A stretch of DNA of 64,000 bases from contig NZ_VUOE01000001.1 of assembly GCF_008386635.1 (NCBI RefSeq), forward strand, positions 682,001-746,000, given 5' to 3'. Below, one piece after another: positions 9,577 through 18,792 of the stretch. Source of the stretch: Maribacter flavus. Lineage in GTDB: Bacteria; Bacteroidota; Bacteroidia; Flavobacteriales; Flavobacteriaceae. The notes below the pieces were generated by a model. It was given only the letters and a program-made list of their open reading frames with translations. It searched no databases and was not told the DNA's origin. Positions within the stretch are counted from its first letter, which is position 1; each line of letters starts with the position of its first letter. The translations under genes and the position numbers were made by a program.

Positions 9577-10131
9577 ATGAACGAAGAAATACAATTTGTT
9601 TTGGACTCAGCCAAGGAAAGTATGGATGCCGCAGTGGCCCATTTGGAGAGGGCTTTTGTTAAAATCAGGGCAGGAAAGGCCAGTCCTGCGATGCTATCTT
9701 CCGTATTGGTAGAGTATTATGGATCACAAACACCATTGTCCCAGGTAGCCAACATCAATACACCGGATGGTAGGACGATTTCCGTACAACCTTGGGAAAA
9801 AGGAATGCTACCCGAAATAGAAAAGGCGATTATGAACGCCAACCTTGGCTTCAACCCTATGAACAATGGCGACCTTATCATAATCAACGTGCCCCCACTT
9901 ACTGAGGAACGCAGGGTCCAATTGACCAAACAGGCAAAGGCCGAAGCAGAACACGCAAAAGTAGGCGTACGAAGTGCCAGGCAGGATGCGAATAAGGAAA
10001 TCAAGGATTTGGACGTTTCCGAAGACCTTGAAAAAAACGCTACCGCAGATGTGCAGGAACTAACGGACAAATACGTTAAGAAAATCGACGATTTTCTGAG
10101 CGCAAAAGAGGCCGAGATAATGAAGGTTTAA
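9577..10131 (+). CDS. frr: Ribosome recycling factor
   Basis: A 184-residue protein of standard RRF length. Typical segments are the helix AHLERAFVKIRAGKASPAML, VEYYGSQTPLSQVANI, and the C-terminal helix with KYVKKIDDFLSAKEAEIMKV. With EF-G it splits post-termination ribosomes. It forms an operon with pyrH. The likely operon terminator is at 10236-10266. Confidence 0.97.
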   Translation: MNEEIQFVLDSAKESMDAAVAHLERAFVKIRAGKASPAMLSSVLVEYYGSQTPLSQVANINTPDGRTISVQPWEKGMLPEIEKAIMNANLGFNPMNNGDLIIINVPPLTEERRVQLTKQAKAEAEHAKVGVRSARQDANKEIKDLDVSEDLEKNATADVQELTDKYVKKIDDFLSAKEAEIMKV

Positions 10132-10235
10132 TTAAACCTGCTTTCATCGAGGGATTTTTTATGGTAAGTTAAATGCCGCTACAAAAAGAATTGATTAAGA
10201 ATCCAGTTATTAATCTATTTTTAATAGTATGAAGC

Positions 10236-10266
10236 AAAGAGAGCGGACCAGTGGTCCGCTCTCTTT
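10236..10266 (+). terminator. Terminator after pyrH-frr
   Basis: A perfect 15-bp inverted repeat (10236-10250 with 10252-10266, core GAGAGCGGACCA) is followed by a moderately T-rich stretch. It sits about 105 bases after frr. It also falls inside the longer open frame of the next gene, which supports the later start used for that gene. Confidence 0.75.
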
Positions 10267-10315
10267 CGTATTTATATTCTTCCAATACTTTTTAGGTTCA
10301 ATTAACCACAATGGT

Positions 10316-10323
10316 TACCTTTG
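10316..10323 (+). promoter_or_regulatory. Candidate -7 element for the RND transporter gene
   Basis: TAccTTTG is a perfect match to the Bacteroidota -7 element, 20 bases before the ATG at 10343 and after the frr terminator. Confidence 0.55.
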
Positions 10324-10342
10324 CAATCGCCTAAAAACAAGT

Positions 10343-12730
10343 ATGGTTGCTAAACTTACCAAAGGGTTTTGGCCAAAAACGGCCAGGATAATACTGAGGA
10401 ATAGGATTCTTATTTTATGTTTGGTTGCTGGAATTACCATATTTCTCGCCATACAATGGGAAAACATGCGTTTTTCCAATTCCCAGGCCAATCTTCTTCC
10501 GGACGACCACCCCATAAATTTGGAATACCAGGAGTTTCTGGATCAGTTTGGCGAGGAAGGCAACGCCGTAGTGTTCGCCATCAGGGATTCCGCCTTGTTC
10601 ACTCCGCAAAATTTCAATCGGTGGAACAAACTGAGCAAGCAATTGGAGGCTTTCCCCGAAGTCGATTTTGTCCTTTCTACGGATAACCTGAAAGAACTTG
10701 TCAAGGATACCGTTGAACAGAAATTCGTGATGCGCCCTTTGATCGAGGAAACCCCGGATTCCAGGGCTGAGGTCAATCGTATCACCCAGCACCTTTTCAA
10801 CGAACTTCCTTTCTACGAAAACCTGATCTACAACAAAGAATCCGGCACCATAAGAACAGTTATGTATCTGGACAAGGATATTGTGAATACCAGTGTCCGA
10901 AAGGATTTTATTTTACAAGACCTGAGCCGACTGATCGAAAACTTTGAGGAAGATACCAACTTGGACGTTCGTATCTCTGGAATGCCCTACGTGCGTACGA
11001 TGAATTCCCAGAATATCATAGACGAAATTGGCAAGTTTATCTTGGCCGCGCTTGGGGTGACCTCACTCATCTTCTTCTTTTTCTTTAGAAGTTTCAGGGC
11101 TACCTTCATTTCAATGTGTGTTGTTATAATTGGGGTGATGTGGGCCTTTGGGGTATTAGGCCTTTTACAATATGAGATAACCGTTCTTACGGCATTGATT
11201 CCTCCCTTGATCATCGTAATTGGCATCCCCAATTGTATTTTCCTGATAAATAAATATCAACAGGAAGTCAAAAAACATGGAAATCAGGCTTTATCATTAC
11301 AACGGGTAATTTCCAAGATTGGAAATGCCACCCTTATGACCAATATTACGACGGCATCGGGTTTTGCCACCTTCATCATAACCGATAGTAAGTTACTGAA
11401 GGAATTTGGTATTGTGGCCTCCATCAATATTATCGGGATTTTCATATTGTCACTTTTGATTATACCCATCGTTTATAGTTTTCTGTCCCTTCCAAAAACC
11501 AGGCACTTAAAACACCTGAACAAAAGATGGATAGATGCCTTCGTAAATTGGATGGAAAATATCGTCCGTAACAGAAGAATCGCCGTTTATATCATTTCCA
11601 TTTGCTTGTTGGTGGTGAGCATCATCGGAATTTATCAAATAAATATTTCAGGAAGCCCCATTGAGGATATGCCCAAAAAGGCCGAATTTTTTAAGGATAT
11701 ACGCTTTTTTGAAAATGAGTTTGATGGTATCATGCCTGTTGAAATTGTGGTGGACACGAAGAATCCCAAAGGCGTCATGAAGCCGGCCACCCTACGAAGA
11801 ATGGACCAATTTGGTGAAGTGATTGCCGAAATCCCGGAACTTTCACCATCCCTATCCATAGTGAATCTGGTGAAGTACTCCAAACAGGCATTTTACAACG
11901 GAATCCCAAAGTATTATCAATTACCCACCAGCCAGGAAAATACCTTTATCATGGATGTGGCCCGGAAATCATCGGATGAGAGCAATCTGCTGGATAGTTT
12001 TGTGGACAGCACAGGACAAGTGGCCCGTATGACTACCTACATGCGCGATGTAAAGACTAGCCGCATGGAACAGATCGAGGAACGTCTTTTGGAGAATATC
12101 ACTAAAATATTTCCCGAAGAACGTTATTCCGTCTACATGACCGGTAGTGCCCTCCTATTTTTGAAGGGAACCAAGTACCTCGTTAAAAACTTGGTAATGT
12201 CACTTGCGCTGGCCATTGGATTAATTGCCCTCTTTATGGCCTATCTATTCCGGTCCTTTAGGATGATCGTAATATCACTCATACCCAATTTGTTGCCATT
12301 AATCGTTACCGCGGGCATCATGGGATTCATTGGTGTACCTATTAAACCTTCAACCATTTTGGTATTCAGTATAGCCTTTGGTATTTCCGTAGACGATACC
12401 ATACACTTCTTGGCCAAGTATAGACAGGAACTGGAGTCTAAAAAATGGCAGATCAAAAAATCCGTGTACGCGGCCTTACGCGAAACAGGTGTTAGTATGT
12501 TCTACACATCCATTGTACTTTTCTTTGGATTTTCAGTGTTCATCATCTCCAATTTTGGGGGAACGGTCGCTTTGGGGGCCCTTGTTTCGGCCACCTTATT
12601 GTTCGCCATGTTGGCCAACTTGATTTTGCTACCTTCCCTGCTGCTCTCCCTGGAGAAAAGCATCGCCAACAAGAATACCCTGAAGGAACCACAAATAGAT
12701 ATACTGCCACAGGACGAGGAAAACGATTAG
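10343..12730 (+). CDS. RND/MMPL-family transporter
   Basis: 795 residues from the ATG at 10343 (MVAKLTKGFWPKTARI), chosen because the preceding in-frame 38 codons overlap a terminator and promoter. The layout is a duplicated RND half-protein: one TM helix (about 20-37), a large periplasmic domain starting NLLPDDHPINLEYQEF, a five-helix MMPL/sterol-sensing-like bundle, then a second TM helix, domain and bundle with the conserved FGISVDDTIHFLAKY segment. This class exports lipids, hopanoids or drugs using the proton gradient; the substrate cannot be told here. It appears monocistronic. Confidence 0.9.
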   Translation: MVAKLTKGFWPKTARIILRNRILILCLVAGITIFLAIQWENMRFSNSQANLLPDDHPINLEYQEFLDQFGEEGNAVVFAIRDSALFTPQNFNRWNKLSKQLEAFPEVDFVLSTDNLKELVKDTVEQKFVMRPLIEETPDSRAEVNRITQHLFNELPFYENLIYNKESGTIRTVMYLDKDIVNTSVRKDFILQDLSRLIENFEEDTNLDVRISGMPYVRTMNSQNIIDEIGKFILAALGVTSLIFFFFFRSFRATFISMCVVIIGVMWAFGVLGLLQYEITVLTALIPPLIIVIGIPNCIFLINKYQQEVKKHGNQALSLQRVISKIGNATLMTNITTASGFATFIITDSKLLKEFGIVASINIIGIFILSLLIIPIVYSFLSLPKTRHLKHLNKRWIDAFVNWMENIVRNRRIAVYIISICLLVVSIIGIYQINISGSPIEDMPKKAEFFKDIRFFENEFDGIMPVEIVVDTKNPKGVMKPATLRRMDQFGEVIAEIPELSPSLSIVNLVKYSKQAFYNGIPKYYQLPTSQENTFIMDVARKSSDESNLLDSFVDSTGQVARMTTYMRDVKTSRMEQIEERLLENITKIFPEERYSVYMTGSALLFLKGTKYLVKNLVMSLALAIGLIALFMAYLFRSFRMIVISLIPNLLPLIVTAGIMGFIGVPIKPSTILVFSIAFGISVDDTIHFLAKYRQELESKKWQIKKSVYAALRETGVSMFYTSIVLFFGFSVFIISNFGGTVALGALVSATLLFAMLANLILLPSLLLSLEKSIANKNTLKEPQIDILPQDEEND

Positions 12731-12779
12731 GTACCGCTAAAACCGATGCTTATTCATTTATTCTTTTGGGTCAAAAACC

Positions 12780-12787
12780 TATCTTTG
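12780..12787 (+). promoter_or_regulatory. Candidate -7 element for asnS
   Basis: TAtcTTTG matches the Bacteroidota -7 consensus and ends 25 bases before the asnS ATG. No good -33 TTTG at the usual spacing was seen. Confidence 0.45.
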
Positions 12788-12812
12788 GCTTTTAATTTTC
12801 AATCGATTTATA

Positions 12813-14246
12813 ATGCGCTCAGTAAGCATCAAAGAACTCCTAACAGGAAAGCAATTATTACAGGAAATTACCGTGAACGGATGGGTACGAACTTTTAGAA
12901 GCAATCGGTTTATCGCCCTAAATGATGGTTCCACACTCCATAATATTCAATGTGTTGTGGATTTTGAAAAGTTCGACGATGCCATATTAAAGCACGTTAA
13001 TACAGGTGCCGCCCTAAAGATTACAGGGACCTTGGTGGAAAGTCAGGGTAAGGGACAAAGTGTTGAGATCCAGGTAAGGGATATCTTCGTTCATGGAGGT
13101 GCCGATCCAGAGGTTTATCCCATTCAGCCCAAAAAGCACTCTTTGGAATTTCTACGGGAGAAGGCACATCTAAGGGTTCGCACCAACACGTTCAGCGCGG
13201 TGATGCGCGTACGTTCTGCCCTAGCCTTCGCAATCCACCAGTATTTTAGGGATAATGGATTTTATTATTTTCATGCCCCTATTATTACCGGCTCAGATGC
13301 CGAGGGTGCCGGCGAGATGTTCCGGGTAACCACATTGGACGAAAAGAACCCCCCATTAAAAGAAGATGGAACGGTCGACTTTAAGGAAGATTTCTTCGGA
13401 AAGGAAACCAATCTCACAGTTTCAGGGCAATTGGAGGCCGAAGCTTACGCTATGGCATTGGGCAAGGTGTACACCTTTGGACCTACTTTTAGAGCAGAAA
13501 ATTCGAACACCTCCAGGCATCTGGCGGAATTTTGGATGATCGAACCGGAAATGGCCTTTTATGACCTGGATGCCAATATGGATCTGGCCGAAGATTTTAT
13601 CAAATACGTTATTCGCTATGTCCTAGATCATTGTGAAGAGGACCTGAAGTTTCTGGAAACCCGATTGCTGGATGAAGAGAAAACAAAACCACAGGCGGAA
13701 CGTAGTGAAATGGCCCTGATCGAAAAATTGAAGTTTATTACGGACAACAATTTTAAACGTGTTACCTATACGGAAGCCATCGAAATCTTAAGGAATAGCA
13801 GTCCCAACAAAAAGAAGAAATTCCAATATTTAATCGATGAATGGGGAGCTGACCTACAAAGCGAGCATGAGCGCTATCTAGTTGAAAAACACTTTAAATG
13901 CCCTGTCATCCTTTTTGATTATCCGGCAAAAATAAAGGCCTTTTATATGCGTTTAAACGAGGACGGGAAGACCGTTAGGGCCATGGATATCCTTTTTCCC
14001 GGTATTGGGGAAATCGTTGGCGGTTCGCAAAGGGAGGAGCGCTTGGATGTTCTTAAGCAGAAAATGGCCGCCTTGGATATCCCCGAGGAAGAACTTTGGT
14101 GGTATCTGGATTTACGAAAATTCGGTACCGCGGTTCATAGCGGTTTTGGCTTGGGGTTTGAACGTTTGGTGTTATTTGCCACGGGAATGGGTAACATAAG
14201 GGATGTCATTCCATTCCCAAGAACGCCACAGAATGCCGAATTCTAA
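12813..14246 (+). CDS. asnS: Asparaginyl-tRNA synthetase
   Basis: 477 residues, close to other AsnRS. The N-terminal OB-fold anticodon domain has [20 protein letters not shown]. The class II catalytic core has [20 protein letters not shown], the motif 2 region [25 protein letters not shown] (in parts), and motif 3 [12 protein letters not shown] near the end. It charges tRNA-Asn in the cytosol. rpoN follows after 38 bases, so the two may be co-transcribed. Confidence 0.97.
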   Translation: MRSVSIKELLTGKQLLQEITVNGWVRTFRSNRFIALNDGSTLHNIQCVVDFEKFDDAILKHVNTGAALKITGTLVESQGKGQSVEIQVRDIFVHGGADPEVYPIQPKKHSLEFLREKAHLRVRTNTFSAVMRVRSALAFAIHQYFRDNGFYYFHAPIITGSDAEGAGEMFRVTTLDEKNPPLKEDGTVDFKEDFFGKETNLTVSGQLEAEAYAMALGKVYTFGPTFRAENSNTSRHLAEFWMIEPEMAFYDLDANMDLAEDFIKYVIRYVLDHCEEDLKFLETRLLDEEKTKPQAERSEMALIEKLKFITDNNFKRVTYTEAIEILRNSSPNKKKKFQYLIDEWGADLQSEHERYLVEKHFKCPVILFDYPAKIKAFYMRLNEDGKTVRAMDILFPGIGEIVGGSQREERLDVLKQKMAALDIPEEELWWYLDLRKFGTAVHSGFGLGFERLVLFATGMGNIRDVIPFPRTPQNAEF

Positions 14247-14284
14247 GCGTATTTGGTTATTTTTATAGATAGTGAATAAAAGAG

Positions 14285-15742
14285 ATGTTAAAACAGCACT
14301 TACAGTTTAAGCTTTCCCAAAAGTTGTCTCCTCAACAGATTCAGTTGATGAAGTTGATTCAGCTACCCACACAGGCGTTCGAGCAACGCTTAAAACAGGA
14401 GCTGGAGGAGAATCCCGCATTGGAAAGCGGTAAGGAAGATCTGGACACTGCTACGGATGATTATGACGATATGTACGAGAACGAATCCGATAGCGAGACC
14501 ATAGCTGCCGATGATATCAACATAGACGACTATCTTAGTGATGATGAAGTCCCGGATTATAGGACACAATCCAATAATTATAGTGCTGACGATGATGAAA
14601 AGAGCGTTCCCTATGCTGCAGGAACAACGTTCAATCAATATTTGATCAATCAACTGAATACGGTATACCTGAACGATGAGGAATGGGCAATTGCCGAATT
14701 TCTAGTGGGTAGTGTGGATGAAAGTGGTTATATAAGAAGACCTATTTCGGACATTTTGGATGATCTTGCATTCACCCAAAATGTCTTTACGGACGAGGTA
14801 ACGATAAAAAAAGTGTTGTCCATTGTACAGGAATTGGATCCTCCCGGGGTAGCGGCCAGGTCTTTGGAAGAATGCCTTATTATTCAATTGGAACGGAAAG
14901 AGCTTACCCCAAGTATCGAGTTGGCAAAGGCCATTCTTAAAAAGTCATTTGATCAATTCACCAAAAAACATTATAAAAAGCTTATCCAAAAGCACAATGT
15001 TACCGAAGAAGAATTAAAGGATGCTATCTCTGAAATAGAAAAATTGAACCCAAAACCGGGTGGATCCTATTCTGGTAATACTAGAATCATAGAACATGTA
15101 GTGCCGGATTTTTCCATCCGCATAGTGGAAGGGGAGCTCGAACTTAGTCTTAATGGACGTAACGCACCGGAATTGCACGTATCCAAGGAGTACAGCAACA
15201 TGCTCAAAGGCTACAAGGAATCCAAGGACAAAACCAAATCCCAAAAGGATACGGTCCTTTTTATCAAACAAAAATTGGATGCCGCCAAATGGTTCATAGA
15301 TGCTATCAGACAGCGCCAACAGACCTTGTTCATTACCATGAACGCCATTATGCAGTATCAAAAGGAGTATTTCCTAACCGGGGACGAGCGAAACCTACGC
15401 CCTATGATCCTTAAGGATATTGCCGATGAAATAGATATGGACGTGAGTACCGTCTCCAGGGTGGCCAATAGCAAGTACGTAGACACCCCCTATGGAACAA
15501 AATTGATCAAGGAATACTTTTCAGAATCCATGAAAAATGATCAGGGGGAAGACGTTTCTACCAAGGAAATCAAAAAAATATTGGAAACGGTCATCAAAAA
15601 TGAGGAAAAAAGAAAACCTCTGACGGATGACAAACTTGCGGCTATCCTAAAGGAAAAAGGATATCCTATTGCCCGGAGGACGGTTGCAAAATATAGAGAA
15701 CAATTGGATATTCCGGTTGCCAGATTGAGAAAGGAAATTTGA
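14285..15742 (+). CDS. rpoN: RNA polymerase sigma-54 factor
   Basis: 485 residues, the usual length. Region I is the Gln/Leu-rich start with LSQKLSPQQIQLMKLIQLP. An acidic region II (about 45-110) follows, then the core-binding region and the HTH segment MDVSTVSRVANSKYV. The C-terminal RpoN box, ARRTVAKYREQ, recognises the -24 promoter element. It directs activator-dependent transcription. Its stop overlaps the next ATG (TGATG). Confidence 0.97.
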   Translation: MLKQHLQFKLSQKLSPQQIQLMKLIQLPTQAFEQRLKQELEENPALESGKEDLDTATDDYDDMYENESDSETIAADDINIDDYLSDDEVPDYRTQSNNYSADDDEKSVPYAAGTTFNQYLINQLNTVYLNDEEWAIAEFLVGSVDESGYIRRPISDILDDLAFTQNVFTDEVTIKKVLSIVQELDPPGVAARSLEECLIIQLERKELTPSIELAKAILKKSFDQFTKKHYKKLIQKHNVTEEELKDAISEIEKLNPKPGGSYSGNTRIIEHVVPDFSIRIVEGELELSLNGRNAPELHVSKEYSNMLKGYKESKDKTKSQKDTVLFIKQKLDAAKWFIDAIRQRQQTLFITMNAIMQYQKEYFLTGDERNLRPMILKDIADEIDMDVSTVSRVANSKYVDTPYGTKLIKEYFSESMKNDQGEDVSTKEIKKILETVIKNEEKRKPLTDDKLAAILKEKGYPIARRTVAKYREQLDIPVARLRKEI

Positions 15743-16347
15743 TGAAACTTTTCTTTCATACAATATCCTATATTTTTCATCCAATTTTTGTACCGATTGC
15801 GGGTACTGCAGCCTATTTCTTGACCACCCCAAAGTACAGTCCCCTAGAAATACAAAGCGGCAATATCCTGCCCATATTTATCCTAACGGTTATTATCCCA
15901 ATAATAACCTTTTTAATCCTAAAAAACCTGGGGGTAACCAATTCCATTTTTTTAAACTCTGTCAACGAAAGAAGGTACCCTTTATTCATACATATCATCT
16001 TACTGGGATTGATATTGTTCAAGGTAATCCCCAACAACTACATCGCGGAACTTTACTATTACTTCGTGGGACTCATGGGAGCCTCATTTGCATGCTTATT
16101 GCTGATTTATTTCAATTTTAAGACTAGTTTACATGCGGTTGGGATTGCGGGTATACTCATGTACCTAATCAACCTTAGCATCCATTTTGAGATAAACATC
16201 ATTATCGCCATTGGCTTCATGACCTTGATGACAGGTATTGTTGTTTCCGCTAGGTTGTACCTTAAGGCACATTCAAAACTAGAAATTATTGTAGGTTTGT
16301 TGATCGGACTTTTGTCCCAACTTCTTACGGTAAAGTTTTGGTTATAG
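15742..16347 (+). CDS. Multi-pass membrane protein, PAP2-like tail
   Basis: 201 residues from the ATG at 15742, which overlaps the rpoN stop by one base, so it is translationally coupled. Hydropathy suggests about six transmembrane helices. The segment SARLYLKAHSKLEIIVG near the C-terminus resembles the last phosphatase motif region of PAP2 enzymes (SR..L..H....D), but Lys, Ser and Glu replace expected residues and no earlier PAP2 motif is evident. It may be an inactive relative. Its 3' end overlaps the convergent gene by six bases, with no terminator between. Confidence 0.7.
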   Translation: MKLFFHTISYIFHPIFVPIAGTAAYFLTTPKYSPLEIQSGNILPIFILTVIIPIITFLILKNLGVTNSIFLNSVNERRYPLFIHIILLGLILFKVIPNNYIAELYYYFVGLMGASFACLLLIYFNFKTSLHAVGIAGILMYLINLSIHFEINIIIAIGFMTLMTGIVVSARLYLKAHSKLEIIVGLLIGLLSQLLTVKFWL

Positions 16348-17022
16348 AATGTAGAAAATTAAACCGATCCTTAATGGCTTAATATCAATAGACTCATTAT
16401 TTAGAACTGCGTTATCCCCCAATAATTCTGTCAACGAATAATAAATGTGGACATTGAAGGTATTATAACCAACATTAAAAGTTGGTCCGTATTGAAAACT
16501 ATTTACATCTGTATTGAAAAAGCCATCCCTATAGTCGGAAGTTACCAATTTAGACCTGGCCCCAACCACGTATCCAAATTTCACTCCTGCATATATTCTC
16601 CAAAATTTGTAATCCTCCAGTGTGGAATTGCGCCATCTAAACTCCATAGGAAACTCAATTAAATGCGTCTCCACCTTACTTCTTTTAAAACCCGGGATAG
16701 TACCTCCAAAATTATAGGAAAAGCCGTCAAGAAGCTCTGAAACCACTAAATTGGAGTAATAGGTGTTCAAGGCAAAACCTAAGCCGATTCCAAGCGCTTT
16801 CGTTCCTCTTTCATTTAATGGCACGTCCTTTATAATACCGCCTTGGAGTCCATAGGATAGGTTTCTTTGATTAAAGCCCTGCGGTCGATTCCGAATAAAG
16901 TTGTACGTAATACCCATATAAAATTGATCTTCATAGTACCGCTCCTTGCATTCAGAAGAGGTGTCTTGGGCAAAACATGCCAAGCCAAAAATGAAAGTCA
17001 ACACAAATATGAAAAGCCTCAT
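16342..17022 (-). CDS. PorT-like outer-membrane beta-barrel protein
   Basis: A 226-residue exported protein with a signal peptide (residues 1-18, cut after CFA). Repeated amphipathic strands follow, such as QFYMGITYNFI, LGIGLGFALNTYYSNL, HLIEFPMEFRWR and RIYAGVKFGYVVGA, ending in a strand with GLIFYIL. This is the pattern of small eight-strand PorT-family barrels. Some PorT proteins serve the type IX secretion system, but most are uncharacterised and I cannot claim the T9SS one here. It is convergent and overlapping with the membrane gene downstream of rpoN. Confidence 0.75.
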   Translation of the reverse strand: MRLFIFVLTFIFGLACFAQDTSSECKERYYEDQFYMGITYNFIRNRPQGFNQRNLSYGLQGGIIKDVPLNERGTKALGIGLGFALNTYYSNLVVSELLDGFSYNFGGTIPGFKRSKVETHLIEFPMEFRWRNSTLEDYKFWRIYAGVKFGYVVGARSKLVTSDYRDGFFNTDVNSFQYGPTFNVGYNTFNVHIYYSLTELLGDNAVLNNESIDIKPLRIGLIFYIL

Positions 17023-17136
17023 ACTCCAAAATTATTCACGAAAAATACTTTAAATGAGAATTAAGATTGTAACAAAGAAACCTGCTTTTTGCAAGCTGCT
17101 CGTGCCTTAAGGTATTAATATCCTTGTTGATACGAA

Positions 17137-17170
17137 TAAAAAACGCTTCAAAAAAAATTTGAAGCGCTTT
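17137..17170 (-). terminator. Terminator of the exbB-exbD operon
   Basis: On the minus strand the hairpin GCGCTTCAAA/TTTGAAGCG is followed by TTTTTTATT. It lies 24 bases after the last exbD gene. Confidence 0.8.
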
Positions 17171-17193
17171 CTATAAGTTTGAAAAATTACAAA

Positions 17194-17676
17194 CTATTGA
17201 AGGTTCCTAAAGGCGTCCCCTTCATACGTTGTATAGTTTACTTTTAATGCATTCACTTTACGTAACTCTTGCTTAATGTCTGATATAAGACCCATATTGG
17301 CATTTTTATCAACTTTTAAAGCAGTGGTCAATACGTTCTGTAATTCTTGAGGTTTCTTGGCTCTTTCCATTAAGATATAGTCACCTACCTCCGATGGCTT
17401 GGCAAACTTATCATTCAATTGTATTTGAGGCTCCGTTCCATATACCTTTTCGTACTCCCTAGTTGGCTTACCTACGTATATGTAAATTACCCTATCCTTT
17501 TTCTCCAATTTCTTGACCTCATTGGCATTGGGTAACACATTCTCGACCTTTAGGGAACTATCCTTCATAACCGTTACCGTCATAAAGAAAAACAAAAGCA
17601 TAAATACAATGTCAGGAAGCGATGCGGTTGAGACCGCAGGTACTTCACCATCTTTTTTCTTTGCAAATTTAGACAT
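17194..17676 (-). CDS. exbD: ExbD/TolR-family biopolymer transport protein (second copy)
   Basis: A 160-residue protein with a single N-terminal TM helix (about 22-40) after the basic MSKFAKKKDG start. The helix holds the expected aspartate in TASLPDIVFMLLFFFM, which is the proton-path residue of ExbD. The periplasmic part has KVENVLPNANE and a C-terminal ALKVDKNANMGLISDIKQELRKV region. With ExbB it energises TonB for outer-membrane receptors such as the TonB and SusC receptors of this window. It is the last gene of the four-gene operon, 23 bases after exbD copy 1. Confidence 0.93.
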   Translation of the reverse strand: MSKFAKKKDGEVPAVSTASLPDIVFMLLFFFMTVTVMKDSSLKVENVLPNANEVKKLEKKDRVIYIYVGKPTREYEKVYGTEPQIQLNDKFAKPSEVGDYILMERAKKPQELQNVLTTALKVDKNANMGLISDIKQELRKVNALKVNYTTYEGDAFRNLQ

Positions 17677-17699
17677 AGTGTTTCAGTTTTTCTTCTTTA

Positions 17700-18320
17700 T
17701 TAATTGGTAGTGGTTTCAGCTTCGGATAATTTTTGAGGAAATAACTCCTGAATACGTTGAACTTTTTCTTTAAGCTCCTCCTTCGCTTCGTCCGAAGTTT
17801 CAGGATTAAGGTATTCTGCCTCCATCTCCACGAAATTCTTACCATATAATCTTTGTGCTTCCCTATCCCTTAAATCATTGTAGGCCCCCACTAGTTCATT
17901 CTGAACGGTGATATAGGTAGAATACTTTGTTTCCCTATCGTTCTTTAAGGAGATAATCGCTTTTGCCGGACTGTCAGATGAAGATGCGTCTCTAGACCCC
18001 TTGCAGTAGCTACAATAATCGGGACTTCCTTGAGGTGCTCCCCCGTTATCCAAGAACGCCATGGCCTTCTCCCTTAAATCCGAAATTTCTATCAACTCAT
18101 CATCAGCCAGTAACTGACCATTTTTGTTGATGTTTACCTGAAAGATATTCTTTTGCTTAATTACAACATCTTGATCGGGCGGTTCAATTGGAGGCAACAT
18201 ACGGTCCAAACCTGCATCCGTTTCTATAGTAGTAGTTACCAAGAAAAAGATGAGCAGTAGAAACGCTATGTCCGCCATGGAACCTGCATTTACTTCTGGT
18301 GCTCCTGCTCTTCTAGCCAT
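17700..18320 (-). CDS. exbD: ExbD/TolR-family biopolymer transport protein (first copy) with CxxC insert
   Basis: A 206-residue protein with an N-terminal TM helix carrying MADIAFLLLIFFLVTTT, including the conserved membrane aspartate. The periplasmic domain starts at LDRMLPP. Compared with the second copy it has an insert with a CSYC motif in the stretch around PDYCSYCKGSRD, and a longer acidic C-terminus. The CxxC could bind metal or form a disulfide (inference). It lies 10 bases after the small membrane protein gene and is part of the same TonB-energising operon. Confidence 0.92.
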   Translation of the reverse strand: MARRAGAPEVNAGSMADIAFLLLIFFLVTTTIETDAGLDRMLPPIEPPDQDVVIKQKNIFQVNINKNGQLLADDELIEISDLREKAMAFLDNGGAPQGSPDYCSYCKGSRDASSSDSPAKAIISLKNDRETKYSTYITVQNELVGAYNDLRDREAQRLYGKNFVEMEAEYLNPETSDEAKEELKEKVQRIQELFPQKLSEAETTTN

Positions 18321-18330
18321 AACTTATTTT

Positions 18331-18762
18331 TTATTTACCAAATAGTTTCTTAACCCCAGGAAGAACCATCAAAACAACTGCAACTGCCGTCAAAATGAAA
18401 AACACGTTCAATCCCATTCCTATTTTTTTCACCGTAGACTCGCTAGACATAGCCATGTACTCAGGTGCTACATCCGTACCACTTGAAAGTACGTATGAAA
18501 TACCAACGACTATTGCCAACCCAACAACTACAAATAGCGTCTTTTTTAGGCCTTGAGGATTAGAAAACAAATTTTTTAAGGTGAACAACAATGCAGCTAC
18601 CACAGCGATTCCTAAAAGAATATATGTGATAACGAACATTCCGTTCATTGCTCCGCTTTGAGCTGCCTCGGCTGCCGGCATGTCACTACTTGGCAACATA
18701 TACCAAAGTACCGCACTTAGTAAGCCAATGACAATCAATGCTATTTTTATAATTTTTTGCAT
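18331..18762 (-). CDS. Small four-helix membrane protein of the exbB-exbD operon
   Basis: A 143-residue protein with about four predicted TM helices (roughly 5-22, 43-62, 74-91 and 117-135) and no recognisable catalytic motif. It lies between exbB and the first exbD with gaps of 30 and 10 bases, so it is co-transcribed with them. A protein of this size between exbB and exbD is a recurring arrangement in this phylum. It may be an accessory of the proton-driven complex, which is inference. Confidence 0.8.
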   Translation of the reverse strand: MQKIIKIALIVIGLLSAVLWYMLPSSDMPAAEAAQSGAMNGMFVITYILLGIAVVAALLFTLKNLFSNPQGLKKTLFVVVGLAIVVGISYVLSSGTDVAPEYMAMSSESTVKKIGMGLNVFFILTAVAVVLMVLPGVKKLFGK

Positions 18763-18792
18763 GATATTATTTTTAGGTATTGAATGTGGAAC

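Noticed and set aside
15742-16347. Active PAP2 phosphatase downstream of rpoN
   Set aside because: Only a weak likeness to the last PAP2 motif; the key upstream motifs are missing, so enzyme activity is not claimed.
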